Shown here piece after piece: positions 16,658 through 26,541 of a DNA stretch of 64,000 nucleotides. Origin of the DNA: Candidatus Aalborgicola danicus. Lineage in GTDB: Bacteria > Pseudomonadota > Gammaproteobacteria > Burkholderiales > Burkholderiaceae_C. The DNA lies in NCBI GenBank assembly GCA_016703945.1, contig JADJBC010000012.1, positions 141,851 to 205,850 of the forward strand, given 5' to 3'. The notes beneath the pieces are model-generated. The model ran no database searches and was not told the origin of the DNA. It saw only the letters and a list, made by a program, of their open reading frames with translations. The number at the start of each line of letters is the position of its first letter. Positions within the stretch are counted from its first letter, which is position 1. A program made the position numbers and the translations under genes.

Positions 16658-17923
16658 TTATTTCTGAACCGGGCCCCAGTCGGGTTCCCGAATATCGCCG
16701 CTCTTCCCGGCCAGTCGTGCCTTGATTTTTCCATCCAAGGTCGATGTCATCAAAGCCTCGCGTCCAGACTGGTGGGTTGCATAAATAATGAGGCGGTTGT
16801 TCGGCGCGAAACTAGGGTTTTCATCAGAAGTTGTGTCCGTGATCGCGTTGCTGGTACCAGATGCCAGATCCATGACATGCAACTTGAAAACACCGTTAAC
16901 CCGCGAAATATAGGCCAGCCATTTACCGTCCGAACTGACAGAAGGAGACACATTGTAAGTACCTGTAAACGTCACTCGTTCTGGGTTTCCACCCGCGGAC
17001 GGCATGCGATAGATCTGGGGCGCACCTCCACGGTCACTCACAAAATAGATAAATCGACCGTCGGAAGTGAACGTGGGTTCAGTATCAATCGCACTTGACT
17101 GGGCAAGACGCCGGGGCTCCCCTCCGGTCGCATCCAAGAGAAAAAGTTGTGATCCGCCGTCCCGACTCAATGTCACAGCAAGCGTCTTGCCGTCGGGTGA
17201 CCAAGCCGGGGCGCTATTCGACCCTTTGAAATTGGCGACAAGCCGGCGCTTTCCAGACGCCACATCGTGCACAAAAATTACAGGCTTACGCGATTCGAAC
17301 GACACATAGGCGATCTGTGTGCCATTGGGAGCCCACGAGGGCGAAATGATGGGCTCGGCACTGGTCAACGCACTCTGCGCATTTTCCCCATCGGCATCTG
17401 CAACCCACAAGTTGAATGATGGACCAACCTTGGTCACATAAGCGATGCGGGTTGAAAAAACACCTTTGTCACCGGTCAGTTTTTCATAAACGAAGTCAGC
17501 CAAGCGGTGTGCGACAAGTCGCAAATCACCGGCAACTACCGCATAACTTTGCCCACCCAAATCCTGGCCTCGCACAACGTCCCATAGACGCATACGCACA
17601 TCAAATCGTCCATCTGCCAAACGGGTCACACTGCCAGATACCAGAGCGTCAGCTCCCTTTTGCCGCCAGGCAGACACTTCGGGACGCGACCCCTCATCCA
17701 TTACCACACCCGTCGCATCAATAGAGCGAAACTGGCCGCTGCGCTCGAGATCGGCCTGAACGATGGCCGCAATCTTTTGTGGCGCCACTTCGTCCCCGCG
17801 AAAAGCGACCAGGGCAATGGGTACTTGGGTCAGACCTACGCCCGAAACCTCAACGCGAAACTGCGCCAGTGCGGGCAAGCTAGCCAATCCCGCCAACAAT
17901 AAAAACAACCGTCGTTTCAGCAT
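16658..17923 (-). CDS. tolB: Tol-Pal system protein TolB
   Basis: This 421-residue periplasmic protein has a signal peptide (LFLLLAGLASLPALAQF), an N-terminal alpha/beta domain to about residue 160, and then a six-bladed beta-propeller with repeated PSWAPNGTQIAYVS, PAWSPDGKTLAV, PTFTSDGRFIYFVSDR, PSVSSDGKWLAYISR and PSFAPNNRLIIYAT motifs. It binds Pal and energised TolA during outer-membrane constriction. The tolQRA genes normally upstream are not here; a glycosyltransferase gene lies seven bases upstream instead. Confidence 0.95.
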   Translation of the reverse strand: MLKRRLFLLLAGLASLPALAQFRVEVSGVGLTQVPIALVAFRGDEVAPQKIAAIVQADLERSGQFRSIDATGVVMDEGSRPEVSAWRQKGADALVSGSVTRLADGRFDVRMRLWDVVRGQDLGGQSYAVVAGDLRLVAHRLADFVYEKLTGDKGVFSTRIAYVTKVGPSFNLWVADADGENAQSALTSAEPIISPSWAPNGTQIAYVSFESRKPVIFVHDVASGKRRLVANFKGSNSAPAWSPDGKTLAVTLSRDGGSQLFLLDATGGEPRRLAQSSAIDTEPTFTSDGRFIYFVSDRGGAPQIYRMPSAGGNPERVTFTGTYNVSPSVSSDGKWLAYISRVNGVFKLHVMDLASGTSNAITDTTSDENPSFAPNNRLIIYATHQSGREALMTSTLDGKIKARLAGKSGDIREPDWGPVQK

Positions 17924-17930
17924 ATTTGCA

Positions 17931-18785
17931 TTATCCCAGTCTTGTGATGATCACCCCGTCGTCAGGGCGTTTCGCCGAATACCCAAGCGCGGGCTGAGTC
18001 ACCGTTGTCAAGGATCGTTCTTTCACCAAATGCGCATTTTGAGATTCCTGGTTTCGCGAGGCCTCAGCATGCCAAAGGTGAAAAACCTCCGTCGCACAAT
18101 ACCCGTTCTTGCGCGCAACACCACTGTTATGGAGTCGCAACACAAAATCGGCGTCCTCATGCCCCCATCCAACGAATGACTCGTCAAATCCGTCGACACA
18201 CTCAAAATCCTTTTTCCAGGTTCCGAGGTTGCAACTGCGAATGCCCTTCCACGAAAACTGACGTTTTACACGGAAGGCGCCATCCGGCAGCCGCAACAGG
18301 CCCGTCAACTTGCTGGCATTTCCCTGCAAGCGTTGCCCAATCCAGTAAAACGCCGAGCGTCCACATATCGGCTCTGAGAGAGTCAAGACCCGGAGGGTCA
18401 ATGCCTCTGACAACAACACGCGACTTCCATTGACAAAAAAGCCCGGTTCAGCCAAGGCCTTGTGTCGGCTGATGAAATCGACTTCAGGAACACAATCGCC
18501 GTCCATGAAGATGATGTACGAGCCAGACGACGCTGCCACACCACGGTTGCGGATGCTTGACGCAGTAAACCCAACGTCCGGATGCCAAACATGGGTGATG
18601 CGCAACTTGCGAGCCACGTCAGACTGCAAAATCGCATCACGGTGCATATCACGAGACCCATCGTCAGCGACGATCACTTCAAAATTCTGATCCGTCTGCA
18701 GCGCCAATCCGGCCAATACCATCAGCAGCGTGTCGCTGCGGTTGTAGGTCGTGATCACCACGGAGACAAATTGGGAGGCCTGCAT
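17931..18785 (-). CDS. Glycosyltransferase family 2, C-terminal galactosyltransferase-like
   Basis: This 284-residue GT-A enzyme begins VSVVITTYNRSDTLLMVLAGL. It has a nucleotide-binding VIVADDGSRD, the metal-binding FMDGDCVP (DxD type) near residue 95 and the catalytic GWGHEDADFVLRL near 215, typical of GT2 enzymes with a GT7-type C-terminus. There is no membrane segment. The acceptor is unknown. Its neighbours (WaaE-like GT, O-antigen ligase, MsbA) point to LPS or surface polysaccharide. It is divergent from the gene at 18859, with a 73-bp shared upstream region, and reads towards tolB. Confidence 0.85.
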   Translation of the reverse strand: MQASQFVSVVITTYNRSDTLLMVLAGLALQTDQNFEVIVADDGSRDMHRDAILQSDVARKLRITHVWHPDVGFTASSIRNRGVAASSGSYIIFMDGDCVPEVDFISRHKALAEPGFFVNGSRVLLSEALTLRVLTLSEPICGRSAFYWIGQRLQGNASKLTGLLRLPDGAFRVKRQFSWKGIRSCNLGTWKKDFECVDGFDESFVGWGHEDADFVLRLHNSGVARKNGYCATEVFHLWHAEASRNQESQNAHLVKERSLTTVTQPALGYSAKRPDDGVIITRLG

Positions 18786-18858
18786 TTTGAACTAGACTAC
18801 GCCACAGCCAAGATCCGTCGGCCGCACTCAGAAAAGGCCGAATACTAACACCCCCCTG

Positions 18859-19647
18859 ATGAGCCTCATTTCCGTCTACATCATTGCTTTTAACGAAGCC
18901 GAGAAAGTCGCCGCCACCATAGAAAGTGCGAAATGGGCCGATGAAGTAGTACTGGTCGACTCCTGGAGCACCGACGGTACCCCCGAAATCGCAGCGAAGC
19001 TGGGTGCGAAGGTGGTCCAGGTCGACTTCAAGGGCTTCGGTGATCTGCGCAACCAGGCCATCGCTGCCTGCACCCACGAATGGATTTTTAGCCTGGACGC
19101 CGACGAACGCTGCACACCGCAGGCTGAAAAAGAGATACGCGAGATCACGACCGACCCGAATGCTCTTGACGTCTACTGGATGCCCAGGCGCAATTTTTTC
19201 ATGGGCCGCTGGATCAAACACTCCGGCTGGTACCCCAACTACCGTCAGCCCCAGCTTTTCCGCAAAGGCTGCATGGCCTACGACCTCAAACCAGTGCACG
19301 AGGGCTACATCCTGCACAGCAGCAAACCCATAGGCCATCTGCACCATGCGATCTGGCAGTTCCCCTTCAAGAACATGGCCGAAGTCCTTCACAAAGCCAA
19401 TCGATATTCCACACTGGGCGCACAACGCGTTGCCAAACCCAATATTTCAATGGGGACTGCGCTGTCGCACGGGCTTTGGGCTTTTTTCAAACACTATGTG
19501 TTCAAACGTGGGTTCTTGGACGGATGGGCCGGTTTCGTGATTGCGCTGGGCAACTTCGAAGGCACGTTCTATCGTTACGTCAAAGCCATCGAAATCCAGA
19601 AGGGCGCGGAATGGAAAGCCCCCAGTCACCCACCTCAGGATTCTTGA
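18859..19647 (+). CDS. LPS core glycosyltransferase, family 2 (WaaE/KdtX-like)
   Basis: This is a 262-residue GT2 enzyme with the WaaE-type motif order: SVYIIAFNEAEKVAATIESAKWADEVVLVDSWSTDGT split by an inverting-GT fold, SLDADERCTP (DxD), a middle MPRRNFFMGRWIKHSGWYP, and a C-terminal GFVIALGNFEGTFYRYVK. WaaE-type proteins add a beta-linked glucose to the inner-core heptose of LPS. It is the first gene of a plus-strand run into the O-antigen ligase and msbA, which fits LPS assembly. The exact sugar is inferred. Confidence 0.85.
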   Translation: MSLISVYIIAFNEAEKVAATIESAKWADEVVLVDSWSTDGTPEIAAKLGAKVVQVDFKGFGDLRNQAIAACTHEWIFSLDADERCTPQAEKEIREITTDPNALDVYWMPRRNFFMGRWIKHSGWYPNYRQPQLFRKGCMAYDLKPVHEGYILHSSKPIGHLHHAIWQFPFKNMAEVLHKANRYSTLGAQRVAKPNISMGTALSHGLWAFFKHYVFKRGFLDGWAGFVIALGNFEGTFYRYVKAIEIQKGAEWKAPSHPPQDS

Positions 19648-19663
19648 TCCCTTGGTGCGTGGA

Positions 19664-20960
19664 ATGCTGCCGGGCAGACTTTTGAAAATCGACCCTCCTT
19701 GGAGCTTGCGGTTGGGACTGATCTGCCTTGTTGCGTTATCAGCCAGCCTTCCCATCGCCTGGGTCAGCATCTCAAAGGCGCTGCTGTTCGTCTATGGCCT
19801 GATTTTCTTGTTGAGTCGTTCCTGGACGAACGTTGACAAAGATCCGCCTAATGTGCTCTGGACAACGCGAATCATTTTGACGCTTCTTGTGGTGTTTGCA
19901 GCCAGTTTGGTATGGACGCAAGCCGATCTTGAAAATGGCCTGACCGCCTTTGTCAGGCATGCCAAATTGATGAGCACCATACTCCTTGTCACTCTGATCC
20001 GCAGCCTTTGCGAGGCACGAGTGGCCGTGATCGCTTATGCTGGCGGACAATCGTTCCTGTTGCTGAGCTCTTGGATGATGTTCCTCGGCATTCCCATTCC
20101 ATGGAGCGTGGACGCCCCCACACCCTACATTGTCTTCTCCAGCTACTTGGACCAGTCCATCATGTTTGCCACCGGCGCTGGCATCGCCTGGCACCTTCAA
20201 AACGAGCGCAATTTGGGCGGCTTGGGCCGGCGTTGGATTTGCAGTCTTGGCTCTCATCAATGTTCTTCTGCTGCTGGAAGGCCGATCAGGCTACATCATT
20301 GCACTGACATCGCTGTCACTTGCCGCGATGTGGGCCCTGCCACGGCGATTGCGCGCCGCCACACTCGTGGCCACACCTTTGATGGTTGCCGCTGGCCTTC
20401 TCGTCGGCTCCGATCAAGTGCAGGAGCGTGTCACAAAGATTTTTGCCGAAACCACGACCTATGCCAAGACACACCATGTCGGTGAAAGAGACTCATCGGC
20501 GTGGCGCCTGAACGCGTGGTATCGCTCCGCTCAGGCCATCCAGGAAGAGCCCCTTCTGGGGCATGGCGTGGGCGCTTGGACTCCTGTAGTCAAGCGCTTG
20601 CAGGGAAATGACGCAAAACGAATTTTCGGTGAGGGGAATCTAAGCAATCCGCACCAAGAGTATTTGTTGTGGGGTGTTGAGTTGGGTATCGCTGGATTAC
20701 TGCTCCTTTTTGGACTCGTCATTGGTGTGGGCAAAGATGCACTTGGCTTGCCGACAAACACGCGCCGCGCCACAGTCTCCGTCGCGGTTGCGATGGCCGT
20801 AGCGTGCTTTTTTAACTCTGCGTTGTTTGACGACCTATTGGGCGACTATTTCTGCGTGACCCTTGGACTGTTATTCGCGCTGGGTTTGCATACCAAAGCG
20901 AAGGCAGGCCCATCAACCGCCACAGCGGCTTTGCAAACCAAAGAGACCTACCCAGCATGA
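19664..20960 (+). pseudogene. O-antigen ligase (Wzy_C family), frameshifted
   Basis: Two frames join near 20215-20235 to give about 430 residues. The first (from ATG 19664; GTG 19655 is possible) holds about six membrane segments (LICLVALSASLPIAWVSI, IILTLLVVFAASLVW). The second continues AVLALINVLLLLEGRSGYII, a periplasmic loop with GHGVGAWTPV and NPHQEYLLWGVELGIAGLLLLF. Arg in GRSGY and His in NPHQEY are hallmark ligase/polymerase positions. The family transfers O-antigen from undecaprenyl diphosphate to lipid A-core. The stop overlaps the msbA start (ATGA). One indel breaks it; a sequencing error is as likely as true loss. Confidence 0.8.
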
Positions 20961-22780
20961 GCACCGATCCATCCAAGGCAGACGACCACCCACAGCAGAA
21001 GCAAGGCCCCGGCACCTTACTGCAGCGCATGCGGCGCCTTTGGCCATACTTCGGTGCCTACCCAGGCACATGGATGATCGTTGCCTTGGGTGCCATCGTT
21101 GGCTCCGCCACTGAGCCGATGATTCCCGCTTTGTTCGAGGTTCTATTGGAACGCGGATTCAAGAAGGGAGAGATCAAGCTGTGGACCGTTCCCGCCGTTC
21201 TGTTGCTGGTCTTTGGCGTACGTGGGCTGGCGGGTTATGTATCTCAGATCGGTTTGTCGCGAATTACGAACCAAGGGTTGATGATCATGCGCAGGGCCAT
21301 GTTCAACAAAGTACTAGTTGCCCACCTGAACCTGTTTTCAACCCAAACCTCCAGTAGTCTGTCCAACTCCATCGTTTACGAAACACAAAACGGTGCTTCC
21401 ATGCTGGTGAACTCCTTGTTGAGCCTGGTTCGCAATGCGCTGGTTCTGCTGGGTTTGACCGGTTACCTGTTTTACAAGAATTGGAAATTGACCTTGATTG
21501 TGGTAGCGGTTTTCCCCGCGGTCGTCTTTGTCATGCGGGTATTGACATCGCGTCTGCACAAGCTGACCAAAGCCAATCAGGATGCGACGGACAATCTGGC
21601 CTACGTGGTTGAAGAGAATGTGTTGGCCCACAGGGACGTCCGTCTGTACTCTGCGCAACAGGTCCAGGCGGACCGATTCGAAAAGCTCGGTGACTCCCTA
21701 CGGCACTTGGCGATGAAGTCCACGGTGGCCGGCGCCGCCATGACGCCCATGACGCAAATGCTGGCGGCCGTTGCGCTGTCCGCAGTGATATCGGTCGCAT
21801 TGGCGCAAAGCGCTGGCAATGGCACCTCGGTGGGTGAATTTGTTGCGTTCGTGACGGCCATGTTGATGATCATTGCCCCAATACGGCAACTGTCGGAGGT
21901 GTCGGGCCCCATCACCCGGGGACTGGCCGCCCTGGAGCGTGGGCTGACCTTGATCGATGATGTGCCGGCGGAATCGGAAGGCACATTTGCAGTGGCCCGC
22001 GCGCGCGGCGACCTCGAATTCCAACAGGTAGAAGTTCGTTACTCGCCGGATGCCGCACCCGTTATCGATCAATTGGATATGTGCGTGAAGTCAGGTGAAA
22101 CCATTGCCATTGTGGGCGCATCGGGCGCCGGCAAGTCCACCCTGGTGAGCCTGCTGCCGCGATTTGTAGACCCTAGCGCAGGCCAGATATTGCTCGACGG
22201 GCAAGACATTCGAGACTGGAACTTGCATTCACTTCGTTCACAGTTCGCATTTGTCAGCCAGCATGTGGTCATGCTCAACGACAGCATCGCGGCCAATGTG
22301 GCCTTGGGGTTAAAGATGGATCGCAACAAAGTGTCAGACTGTTTGCGCGCTGCCCATTTGAGTGCACTGGTCGCCGAATTGCCTCAGGGCATCGACACGG
22401 TGGTTGGCCACAATGCCATGCAGATGTCAGGTGGCCAACGCCAACGCCTCGCCATTGCAAGAGCGCTGTACAAGGATGCGCCCATTCTGATTTTGGACGA
22501 GGCAACGTCGGCGCTGGACACCGAGTCCGAGCGGGCCGTTCAGGAAGCGCTACAAGGCCTCATGAAAAATCGCACAACCTTGGTGATTGCGCACCGTCTG
22601 TCCACCGTGATGCATGCCGATCGTATTGTGGCCATGGATGCCGGTCGTATCGTCGAGACCGGTACCCACCAGGAATTGATTGAAAGAAATGGGCACTACG
22701 CGCGCCTCTACCAAATTGGGCTTGAGATCTTTGTGCCCAAGGAAACCGAAACCAAGACGGATGGTTCAGTGGCTCACTGA
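20957..22780 (+). CDS. msbA: Lipid A export ABC transporter MsbA
   Basis: This 607-residue half-transporter has a membrane domain with six segments (about 30-330) followed by an ATPase domain: Walker A GASGAGKST near 390, Q-loop, signature MSGGQRQRLAIARAL, Walker B ILILDEATSALD and H-loop IAHRLST. MsbA flips core-lipid A across the inner membrane. Context supports this over a generic exporter, because it directly follows and overlaps the O-antigen ligase frame. It converges on the GT4 gene, overlapping its 3' end by 15 bases. Confidence 0.92.
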   Translation: MSTDPSKADDHPQQKQGPGTLLQRMRRLWPYFGAYPGTWMIVALGAIVGSATEPMIPALFEVLLERGFKKGEIKLWTVPAVLLLVFGVRGLAGYVSQIGLSRITNQGLMIMRRAMFNKVLVAHLNLFSTQTSSSLSNSIVYETQNGASMLVNSLLSLVRNALVLLGLTGYLFYKNWKLTLIVVAVFPAVVFVMRVLTSRLHKLTKANQDATDNLAYVVEENVLAHRDVRLYSAQQVQADRFEKLGDSLRHLAMKSTVAGAAMTPMTQMLAAVALSAVISVALAQSAGNGTSVGEFVAFVTAMLMIIAPIRQLSEVSGPITRGLAALERGLTLIDDVPAESEGTFAVARARGDLEFQQVEVRYSPDAAPVIDQLDMCVKSGETIAIVGASGAGKSTLVSLLPRFVDPSAGQILLDGQDIRDWNLHSLRSQFAFVSQHVVMLNDSIAANVALGLKMDRNKVSDCLRAAHLSALVAELPQGIDTVVGHNAMQMSGGQRQRLAIARALYKDAPILILDEATSALDTESERAVQEALQGLMKNRTTLVIAHRLSTVMHADRIVAMDAGRIVETGTHQELIERNGHYARLYQIGLEIFVPKETETKTDGSVAH

Positions 22781-23914
22781 CTTGTAAATCTGCTCTTGCT
22801 GCAGAGCAATTTCCGACCACAGGTATTGGCGGGCAAAGCGTTTTCCATGGGTTTGCAAATGGGCACGGAATACGGAATCTGACAGCACACGGTTCAGGGC
22901 GCTGCCCAACGCCATACTGTCCCTGGGGTCCTCCAGCAACAGGGCGTCCTGCTCATGCACCAGAAGCTCGGAGATACCACAATAGTCTGCTCCACTGACC
23001 ACCACCGGCAGACTGAACGCAAGGGCTTCCAGAACGACCATCGCAAACGTGTCTTCCAGTGTCGGGTGGGCCAGACAGTCGGCCGCGCGGTACGCCACAT
23101 CCACCGGGTTCAGCGCCCCCAGAAAGAACACCCGTTCACCAAGGCCACGGGTCTGTACTTCGTGCTGAAAGCCTGCGATCTGTGACGAATTACCGACCAC
23201 CGCGAGGTAACAGTCGGCAGGCAGATGGGTTACCGCTCCGAGCAAAGCTGGCAAACCTTTTTTGCGGTAATCGTTGCCGACAAACAAAATACAGCACCCC
23301 GCGCTGGGCAGCGCCAACTTGGCACGCGCCGCCAGCTTTTCTTCAGGCGATGCCTGCTCATGAACATGTGCCACACCAGGCGTCAACACCGTACACAGTA
23401 GGTCTGACCGCGGATAGGCGGATTCCATGATGGGCTGCAGCCGCTGGGACGCCAAAACGATCCGCCGATCAGAACGCACCCGGTATCGAGCATGCTCCAA
23501 CCACCAGTAGGCCAGCAAACGCGGGCTAGTCACAATCTTGAGGTAACGCAGAAACATTCGCCAGCCACTTCTGCCGTGAAGCAAACCGTATTTAACCGGC
23601 ACCACATGAACCGTCTGTACCTGCCCGTGCCAGGTGTTCTCGTGTGAGTGCACCACATCAAAACCCTTGCGGGTCAACCACCAGGTCGCCGTGGCAAACC
23701 ACAGTTGGTTGATCCATCGGGGTTTAACAAAAGGTGTGGGAATGCGGTGGTAGACAACACCTGGCCAGTGGTGATCAATGTCCTGCGCAAAAATGTGCAT
23801 CTCGTGCCGTTGCGCCAATTGCTCTACCAGCGCTATGGAATAACGCTCTGCACCACCACCGGTCGGTTTGAAGATCCGGTTCAAGACCGCAATCCTGAGC
23901 GGCTGACTATTCAC
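22766..23914 (-). CDS. Glycosyltransferase family 4
   Basis: This GT-B enzyme has 382 residues. The GTG start at 23914 (VNSQPLRIAVLNRIF) is chosen because upstream sequence belongs to the 3' end of rng. The N-domain has KPTGGGAERYSIALVEQL. The C-domain has ILFVGNDYRKKGLPALL, VFFLGALNPVDVAYRAAD and the E-x7-E motif region EDTFAMVVLEALAFSLPVV. Substrate is unknown; the LPS block around it suggests a core or surface sugar transferase. It shares strand and close spacing with rng. Confidence 0.88.
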   Translation of the reverse strand: MNSQPLRIAVLNRIFKPTGGGAERYSIALVEQLAQRHEMHIFAQDIDHHWPGVVYHRIPTPFVKPRWINQLWFATATWWLTRKGFDVVHSHENTWHGQVQTVHVVPVKYGLLHGRSGWRMFLRYLKIVTSPRLLAYWWLEHARYRVRSDRRIVLASQRLQPIMESAYPRSDLLCTVLTPGVAHVHEQASPEEKLAARAKLALPSAGCCILFVGNDYRKKGLPALLGAVTHLPADCYLAVVGNSSQIAGFQHEVQTRGLGERVFFLGALNPVDVAYRAADCLAHPTLEDTFAMVVLEALAFSLPVVVSGADYCGISELLVHEQDALLLEDPRDSMALGSALNRVLSDSVFRAHLQTHGKRFARQYLWSEIALQQEQIYKSVSH

Positions 23915-23945
23915 GGCGAAAGACACAGTCTTGCAGGCGCCCTGT

Positions 23946-25421
23946 TTACAAAAGAACAATATCGTACTGTTCCTGCCCCATCGCCGCCTCACTCTGCAGT
24001 GAAACCGGCTTGCCGATGAATTCGCTCAAGCCAGCCAGATGCTGGCTTTCTTCGTCCAGAAACAACTCAATCACCTTGGGTGATGCCACCACACGGAATT
24101 CGCGTGGATTGAACTGACGCGCCTCCCGCAGGATCTCCCGAAAAATATCGTAGGCCACACTGCGTGCAGTCTTCACCATGCCCTTGCCTTCACAAGCGGC
24201 GCAGGGTTCACACAACATATGGGCCAAAGACTCCCGGGTGCGCTTACGGGTCATCTCCACCAAGCCGAGTTGGGAGAATCCACCGGCCATGGTTTTCACG
24301 CGGTCGCGTGACAACTGCTTTTTGAACTCCGACAGCACAGCGTCACGGTGGTCCTCGCGCACCATATCGATGAAGTCCACAATGATGATGCCGCCTAGAT
24401 TACGCAACCGAAGCTGGCGTGCAATGGCCTGTGCTGCTTCCAGATTGGTCTTGAAGATGGTGTCGTCAAAATTGCGGGCACCAACAAAGCCACCGGTGTT
24501 GACATCGAACGTGGTCAACGCCTCGGTCTGGTCCACGATCAGGTAACCACCCGATTTGAGGTCTACCCGCCGACCCAGAGCCTTGGCAATTTCCTCGTCG
24601 ATGGAGAACAAATCAAAGATAGGTCGCTCACCCTTGTAGTGCTGCAATTTTGCAGCCGCCATGGGCATAAACTCGGCCCCAAAAGCCTTCAAAGCTTCGA
24701 ACTGCTCACGCGAGTCGACGCGAATCGTCTGGGTGGCCTCAGCCACCATGTCGCGCAACACCCGTTGCAGCAGACTCAAGTCCTGGTGCAATAACGACTG
24801 CGCCGGCAAGCGGGTGGACGCGTCCTTGATTCGCGCCCAAGCCTTGCGCAGATAACCAATGTCATCCGCCAGTTCAGCATCGGACGCATCTTCACCATTG
24901 GTGCGCAAAATGAACCCGCCGCCTTGTGTACCGGCGAGCCGATGCATACGCGCACGCAACTCATCACGTTGGCTACCGGGAATTTTTTGCGACACGCCTA
25001 TGTGGTCATCTTGTGGCAAAAACACCAGCAAACGCCCTGCAATACTGATCTGGGTCGACAAACGCGCACCCTTGGTGCCAATGGGTTCCTTGATGACCTG
25101 AACCATCAAGGATTGGCCTTCAAAAAGTTGCTTTTCAATGGGCACAACGGGCGCGGCGCCTTTGGCAATAAACGGGGCTTCACCGTCCGGCTGGCGATGC
25201 CAAACATCGGCTACATGCAGAAAGGCGGCGCGCTCCAGGCCAATGTCAATAAATGCCGACTGCATGCCAGGCAACACCCTGGCGACCTTTCCCAAGTAGA
25301 CGTTGCCTACGAGACCACGCTCCAGGGCACGCTCCACGTGCAACTCCTGGATAGCCCCATTTTCCAAAATCGCCACTCGGGCTTCCTGGGGAGACCAATT
25401 GATCAGAATATCCTGTTGCAT
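23946..25421 (-). CDS. rng: Ribonuclease G
   Basis: This 491-residue endoribonuclease processes the 5' end of 16S rRNA and some mRNAs. An S1 domain (GNVYLGKVARVLPGMQSAFID) lies at about 37-115. The catalytic DNase I-like region holds LIVDQTEALTTFDVNTGGFVG and GIIIVDFIDM with the two metal-binding Asp residues. A zinc-link CEPCAACEGKG follows near 410. Length matches RNase G and is too short for RNase E. It precedes maf in reverse order as part of a long minus-strand housekeeping run. Confidence 0.95.
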   Translation of the reverse strand: MQQDILINWSPQEARVAILENGAIQELHVERALERGLVGNVYLGKVARVLPGMQSAFIDIGLERAAFLHVADVWHRQPDGEAPFIAKGAAPVVPIEKQLFEGQSLMVQVIKEPIGTKGARLSTQISIAGRLLVFLPQDDHIGVSQKIPGSQRDELRARMHRLAGTQGGGFILRTNGEDASDAELADDIGYLRKAWARIKDASTRLPAQSLLHQDLSLLQRVLRDMVAEATQTIRVDSREQFEALKAFGAEFMPMAAAKLQHYKGERPIFDLFSIDEEIAKALGRRVDLKSGGYLIVDQTEALTTFDVNTGGFVGARNFDDTIFKTNLEAAQAIARQLRLRNLGGIIIVDFIDMVREDHRDAVLSEFKKQLSRDRVKTMAGGFSQLGLVEMTRKRTRESLAHMLCEPCAACEGKGMVKTARSVAYDIFREILREARQFNPREFRVVASPKVIELFLDEESQHLAGLSEFIGKPVSLQSEAAMGQEQYDIVLL

Positions 25422-25444
25422 CGTGTGAATTCCGGTTTGATCAC

Positions 25445-26059
25445 TCAGAGCGTAAAGCCTATTTCCCGCAAGATCTGTGCAGTCTCAAACAGGGGCAGTC
25501 CCATGATGCCAGAGTAACTGCCGCTGATGTGCGCAATATGGGCTGCCGCTCTGCCCTGTACGGCATACGCACCCGCCTTGCCCATGGGTTCGCCGGACGC
25601 CACATAACTTGCAATTTCGTGATCCGTCATATCGGCAAAAGTCACCCACGACTCACTGCAGGCGCTGACACTCTTATCTCCCAAACCCAAAGCGATGGCG
25701 GTGATCACCCGGTGGGGTCGGTTGGACAGGGCTCGCAACATACGCATGGCATCGTTCGCGTCATTGGGTTTGCCAAAAATGGTGCGTCCCAGCGCGACCG
25801 TGGTGTCGGCACACAAGACCGGGGCTACGGGTAGGTTTTGGCGCAGCATTCGTTGCTGCGCAGCGCCCAGTTTGAGCTCGCTCACGCGCCGTACATAGGT
25901 CTTGGGAGCTTCACCGCGCAAAACAACTTCCAGGGATTCCGCGTCCTCGTTTGCCTCGGGCAATAACAACTGGTGTTTGACCCCCAACTGATCCAGCAGC
26001 TGGCTGCGCCGCGGACTCTGGGAGGCCAGGTAGATGAAGTCAGGAATGGGGGATGTCAT
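25445..26059 (-). CDS. Maf-family nucleotide pyrophosphatase (dTTP/UTP type)
   Basis: Starting at ATG 26059 (MTSPIPDFIYLASQSPRR) the protein has 204 residues. The longer open frame would run into rlmH. Maf signatures are ASQSPRRSQLL, VLCADTTVALG, RALSNRPHRVITA and a C-terminal AYAVQGRAAAHI with SGSYSGIMGLPL. The ADTTV and AYAVQG variants fit the YhdE-type dTTP/UTP pyrophosphatase that removes non-canonical nucleotides. It follows rlmH by seven bases, a usual betaproteobacterial arrangement. Confidence 0.9.
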   Translation of the reverse strand: MTSPIPDFIYLASQSPRRSQLLDQLGVKHQLLLPEANEDAESLEVVLRGEAPKTYVRRVSELKLGAAQQRMLRQNLPVAPVLCADTTVALGRTIFGKPNDANDAMRMLRALSNRPHRVITAIALGLGDKSVSACSESWVTFADMTDHEIASYVASGEPMGKAGAYAVQGRAAAHIAHISGSYSGIMGLPLFETAQILREIGFTL

Positions 26060-26066
26060 CAAAAAA

Positions 26067-26534
26067 CTATTCTCGGTGGTAGGGGTGGTTGGCGTTGACC
26101 GACCACGCCCGGTACAACTGCTCAATCAACAACACCCGTGCAAATGCGTGGGGCAAGGTGAGGTCCGACAAACGAATGCGTTCGTGCGCGGCCTGTCGAA
26201 AAGCCGGGTCCAGCCCATCGGGGCCTCCGATAACCAGCGCCACGTCATCACCGGTCAATTGCCATTCTTTGAGTTTGGCGGCCAGCGCCAAAGTGGTCAG
26301 CGTGGTTCCGCGCTCGTCCAGCGCCACGATGCGTGTTCCCCGCGGAATGGCCGCTTCAATACGCCCGCGCTCCGCGGCATACAGTGTCTCTAAAGTTTTG
26401 GAACCGCGTGGCTCCGTCTTGACCGCCTTGAGTTCAACCCGCAGCTCGTGCGGAAAACGCTTGGCGTAATCGTCCCATGCTGTCTGCGCCCAGTCGGGTA
26501 CTCGCAGCCCCACCGCAACGATCAACAGCCTCAC
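26067..26534 (-). CDS. rlmH: 23S rRNA pseudouridine-1915 N3-methyltransferase RlmH
   Basis: This 155-residue SPOUT methyltransferase modifies pseudouridine 1915 in helix 69 of assembled 70S ribosomes. The trefoil-knot motifs are ALDERGTTLTT, ALVIGGPDGLDP and LSDLTLPHAFARVLLIEQLYRAW, and it ends with the conserved NHPYHRE. Full length. It lies eight bases after rsfS, the usual neighbour in this operon. Confidence 0.95.
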   Translation of the reverse strand: MRLLIVAVGLRVPDWAQTAWDDYAKRFPHELRVELKAVKTEPRGSKTLETLYAAERGRIEAAIPRGTRIVALDERGTTLTTLALAAKLKEWQLTGDDVALVIGGPDGLDPAFRQAAHERIRLSDLTLPHAFARVLLIEQLYRAWSVNANHPYHRE

Positions 26535-26541
26535 GGGAAGA

